Assembly: GCF_946478835.1 (NCBI RefSeq)
Contig: NZ_CAMLDV010000206.1
Span: forward strand, 1-5,333
Length of the DNA: 5,333 bases
Direction: 5' to 3'
Source: an uncultured Bdellovibrio sp.
GTDB lineage: Bacteria; Bdellovibrionota; Bdellovibrionia; Bdellovibrionales; Bdellovibrionaceae
The notes under the pieces were generated by a model, which worked only from the letters and a program-made list of their open reading frames with translations, was not told where the DNA came from and searched no databases. Position 1 is the stretch's first letter; every line of letters starts with the position of its first letter. This document shows, in pieces, positions 4,362-5,333 of the stretch. Both the position numbers and the translations under genes were made by a program.

Positions 4362-5333
4362 ATGTCATCGCAGATGTTCAGCATGTTTGTTGGGTCGCTT
4401 TTGGTCGTGTCTATTTCAGCGCAAGCTCAATCTTTGTCTGTTCCGCAGCTCGACCTAGAGTCACAATTCTATCAAGAGTTAGCAAAAGAGTCGGGTCAAG
4501 ATGTTCCCACCGCCAAGGGATTTCTCGAAGAAGTTCCAGACGGTTTGAGCACAAAGGACATGAGTCCTCAATGTGATCCTCGACGTTTCGAAGATAGCAT
4601 TGTCGGTAAAAAACTTTCCACCGCGCAATACTACAAAGTTGCCAAAGATTATTTCGCAAGATGTGCGAATGAACTTACGAGCAACTCCACGACGGGAATT
4701 TTGGGGCTTCTGAAGTTTTCGAAGTTTCAATATCCGTTCTTGACTCATCCTCAGGTGAAAGAGTTTATGGTGAAGCTTCCAGATGGAACGAAAATTCCTG
4801 GAATCCTAGCGATGAAACAGGATCCTCGTCCACGTCCTCTTGTGATTGTAAAGTGCGGTGTGTTCTGTTCAGCGGCACAAACAGCGTCAATGAAAAGTTA
4901 CCTGATGCACTTATTCGATCAAAGCCCGTTCAACGTTTTGCTTTTAGCAAATCAAACGGGCATGGACTATATCTACTACAATAAAAAAGTAACATTGGGC
5001 GGTTGGTCTGAAGGTTACGAAGCAATGGAAGTCGGTAAGTGGATGCGTGATAAGTGGGAATACAAAGACCGCATTTCCAGTATTCATTTAATGGGTATCA
5101 GTCTTGGCGGTAATGCGGCCGTCATGGGGGCGGCCTTCAATGATAAATATCTTCTTCCGGACGGAAAGAAAGTATTTAACTCTGTAACAGCGATTTGCCC
5201 GGTAGTGAGCCTTCGTCCGACGTTGGATCATCTATTCGGTGGTCAAATTGTCGGTCGTATCTTTGCTAAAATGTCGAAAGATCATTTTAGAGAAGCTCGT
5301 CAGTATATCACGGACGTTCCTGATATAATCACA
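4362..5333 (+). CDS. Secreted alpha/beta hydrolase, YheT/EMB8-like (3' end outside window)
   Basis: The frame is open for 324 codons to the window edge without a stop, so the gene is cut by the edge and not broken. Residues 1-22 form a Sec signal peptide with a likely cleavage after A-Q-A22. Residues 23 to about 130 form an N-terminal extension with no recognised domain. An alpha/beta hydrolase core follows. V-K-L-P-D-G-T-K-I-P-G (137-147) is the first strand pair, P-L-V-I-V-K-C-G (159-166) is the oxyanion strand, and the nucleophile elbow is G-I-S247-L-G-G-N, in the G-x-S-L-G-G-N form typical of YheT/EMB8 esterases. A-I-C-P-V-V-S-L (277-284) also resembles the strand after the elbow in that group. 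The expected His-Gly of the oxyanion region is replaced by Lys-Cys-Gly. The catalytic Asp and His would lie beyond the window. Cysteines 71, 101, 165, 169 and 279 could form disulfides in the periplasm. The start at 4362 is supported by GAGG 6 nt upstream and by the signal peptide. Substrate is unknown; an esterase or lipase-like activity is inferred. Confidence 0.88.
   Translation, partial: MSSQMFSMFVGSLLVVSISAQAQSLSVPQLDLESQFYQELAKESGQDVPTAKGFLEEVPDGLSTKDMSPQCDPRRFEDSIVGKKLSTAQYYKVAKDYFARCANELTSNSTTGILGLLKFSKFQYPFLTHPQVKEFMVKLPDGTKIPGILAMKQDPRPRPLVIVKCGVFCSAAQTASMKSYLMHLFDQSPFNVLLLANQTGMDYIYYNKKVTLGGWSEGYEAMEVGKWMRDKWEYKDRISSIHLMGISLGGNAAVMGAAFNDKYLLPDGKKVFNSVTAICPVVSLRPTLDHLFGGQIVGRIFAKMSKDHFREARQYITDVPDIIT

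Noticed and set aside
4411..4748. Two overlapping minus-strand open frames of 82 and 89 codons
   Set aside because: They lie opposite the secreted hydrolase, which has a signal peptide, a ribosome binding site and a frame open to the window edge.
1..5333. CRISPR arrays, insertion sequences, tRNA or rRNA genes
   Set aside because: No regularly spaced repeats, transposase-like frames, terminal inverted repeats with target duplications, or tRNA/rRNA-like segments were seen.

Overview
The window looks like chromosomal DNA of a predatory or otherwise free-living deltaproteobacterium-type organism. My best guess is Bdellovibrio or a close relative. The reasons are short intergenic gaps, moderate GC (mid-40s by eye), a high density of exported proteins and lipoproteins, a von Willebrand A-type lipoprotein of the kind common in Bdellovibrionota and Myxococcota, and a FliG-like protein whose N-terminal sequence resembles ones I remember from Bdellovibrio. 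This assignment is inference; no rRNA or other marker gene is present.

Layout. Positions 20-54 hold a strong rho-independent terminator for a plus-strand gene lying left of the window. A two-gene minus-strand operon follows. Its first gene (1139-1831) encodes a membrane-anchored protein of unknown function with a Pro/Gln/Ala/Asn-rich tail. Its second gene (103-1128) encodes a lipoprotein of the alpha/beta hydrolase fold with a complete catalytic triad. The stop codon of the first overlaps the ribosome binding site of the second. A divergent intergenic region (1832-2116), rich in small repeats and inverted repeats, separates this operon from the plus-strand genes.

The plus strand carries three genes, the first two each ending in its own terminator. 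They are a VWA-domain (MIDAS) lipoprotein (2117-3247, terminator 3271-3298), a FliG-like protein with a C-terminal leucine zipper (3465-4151, terminator 4172-4201), and a secreted alpha/beta hydrolase of the YheT/EMB8 type (4362 to the window end, cut off at its 3' side).

How the genes relate. Four of the five products should be exported or membrane-bound, and two are hydrolases from different subfamilies. The most interesting unit is the FliG-like gene. It lacks the FliF-binding N-terminal part of true FliG, carries a dimeric-type zipper, has no Shine-Dalgarno sequence, and is preceded at about leaderless distance by a sequence resembling a flagellar sigma-28 (FliA) promoter. A second, looser sigma-28-like match precedes the secreted hydrolase. 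This suggests, without proving, that both belong to a motility or attack-phase regulon.
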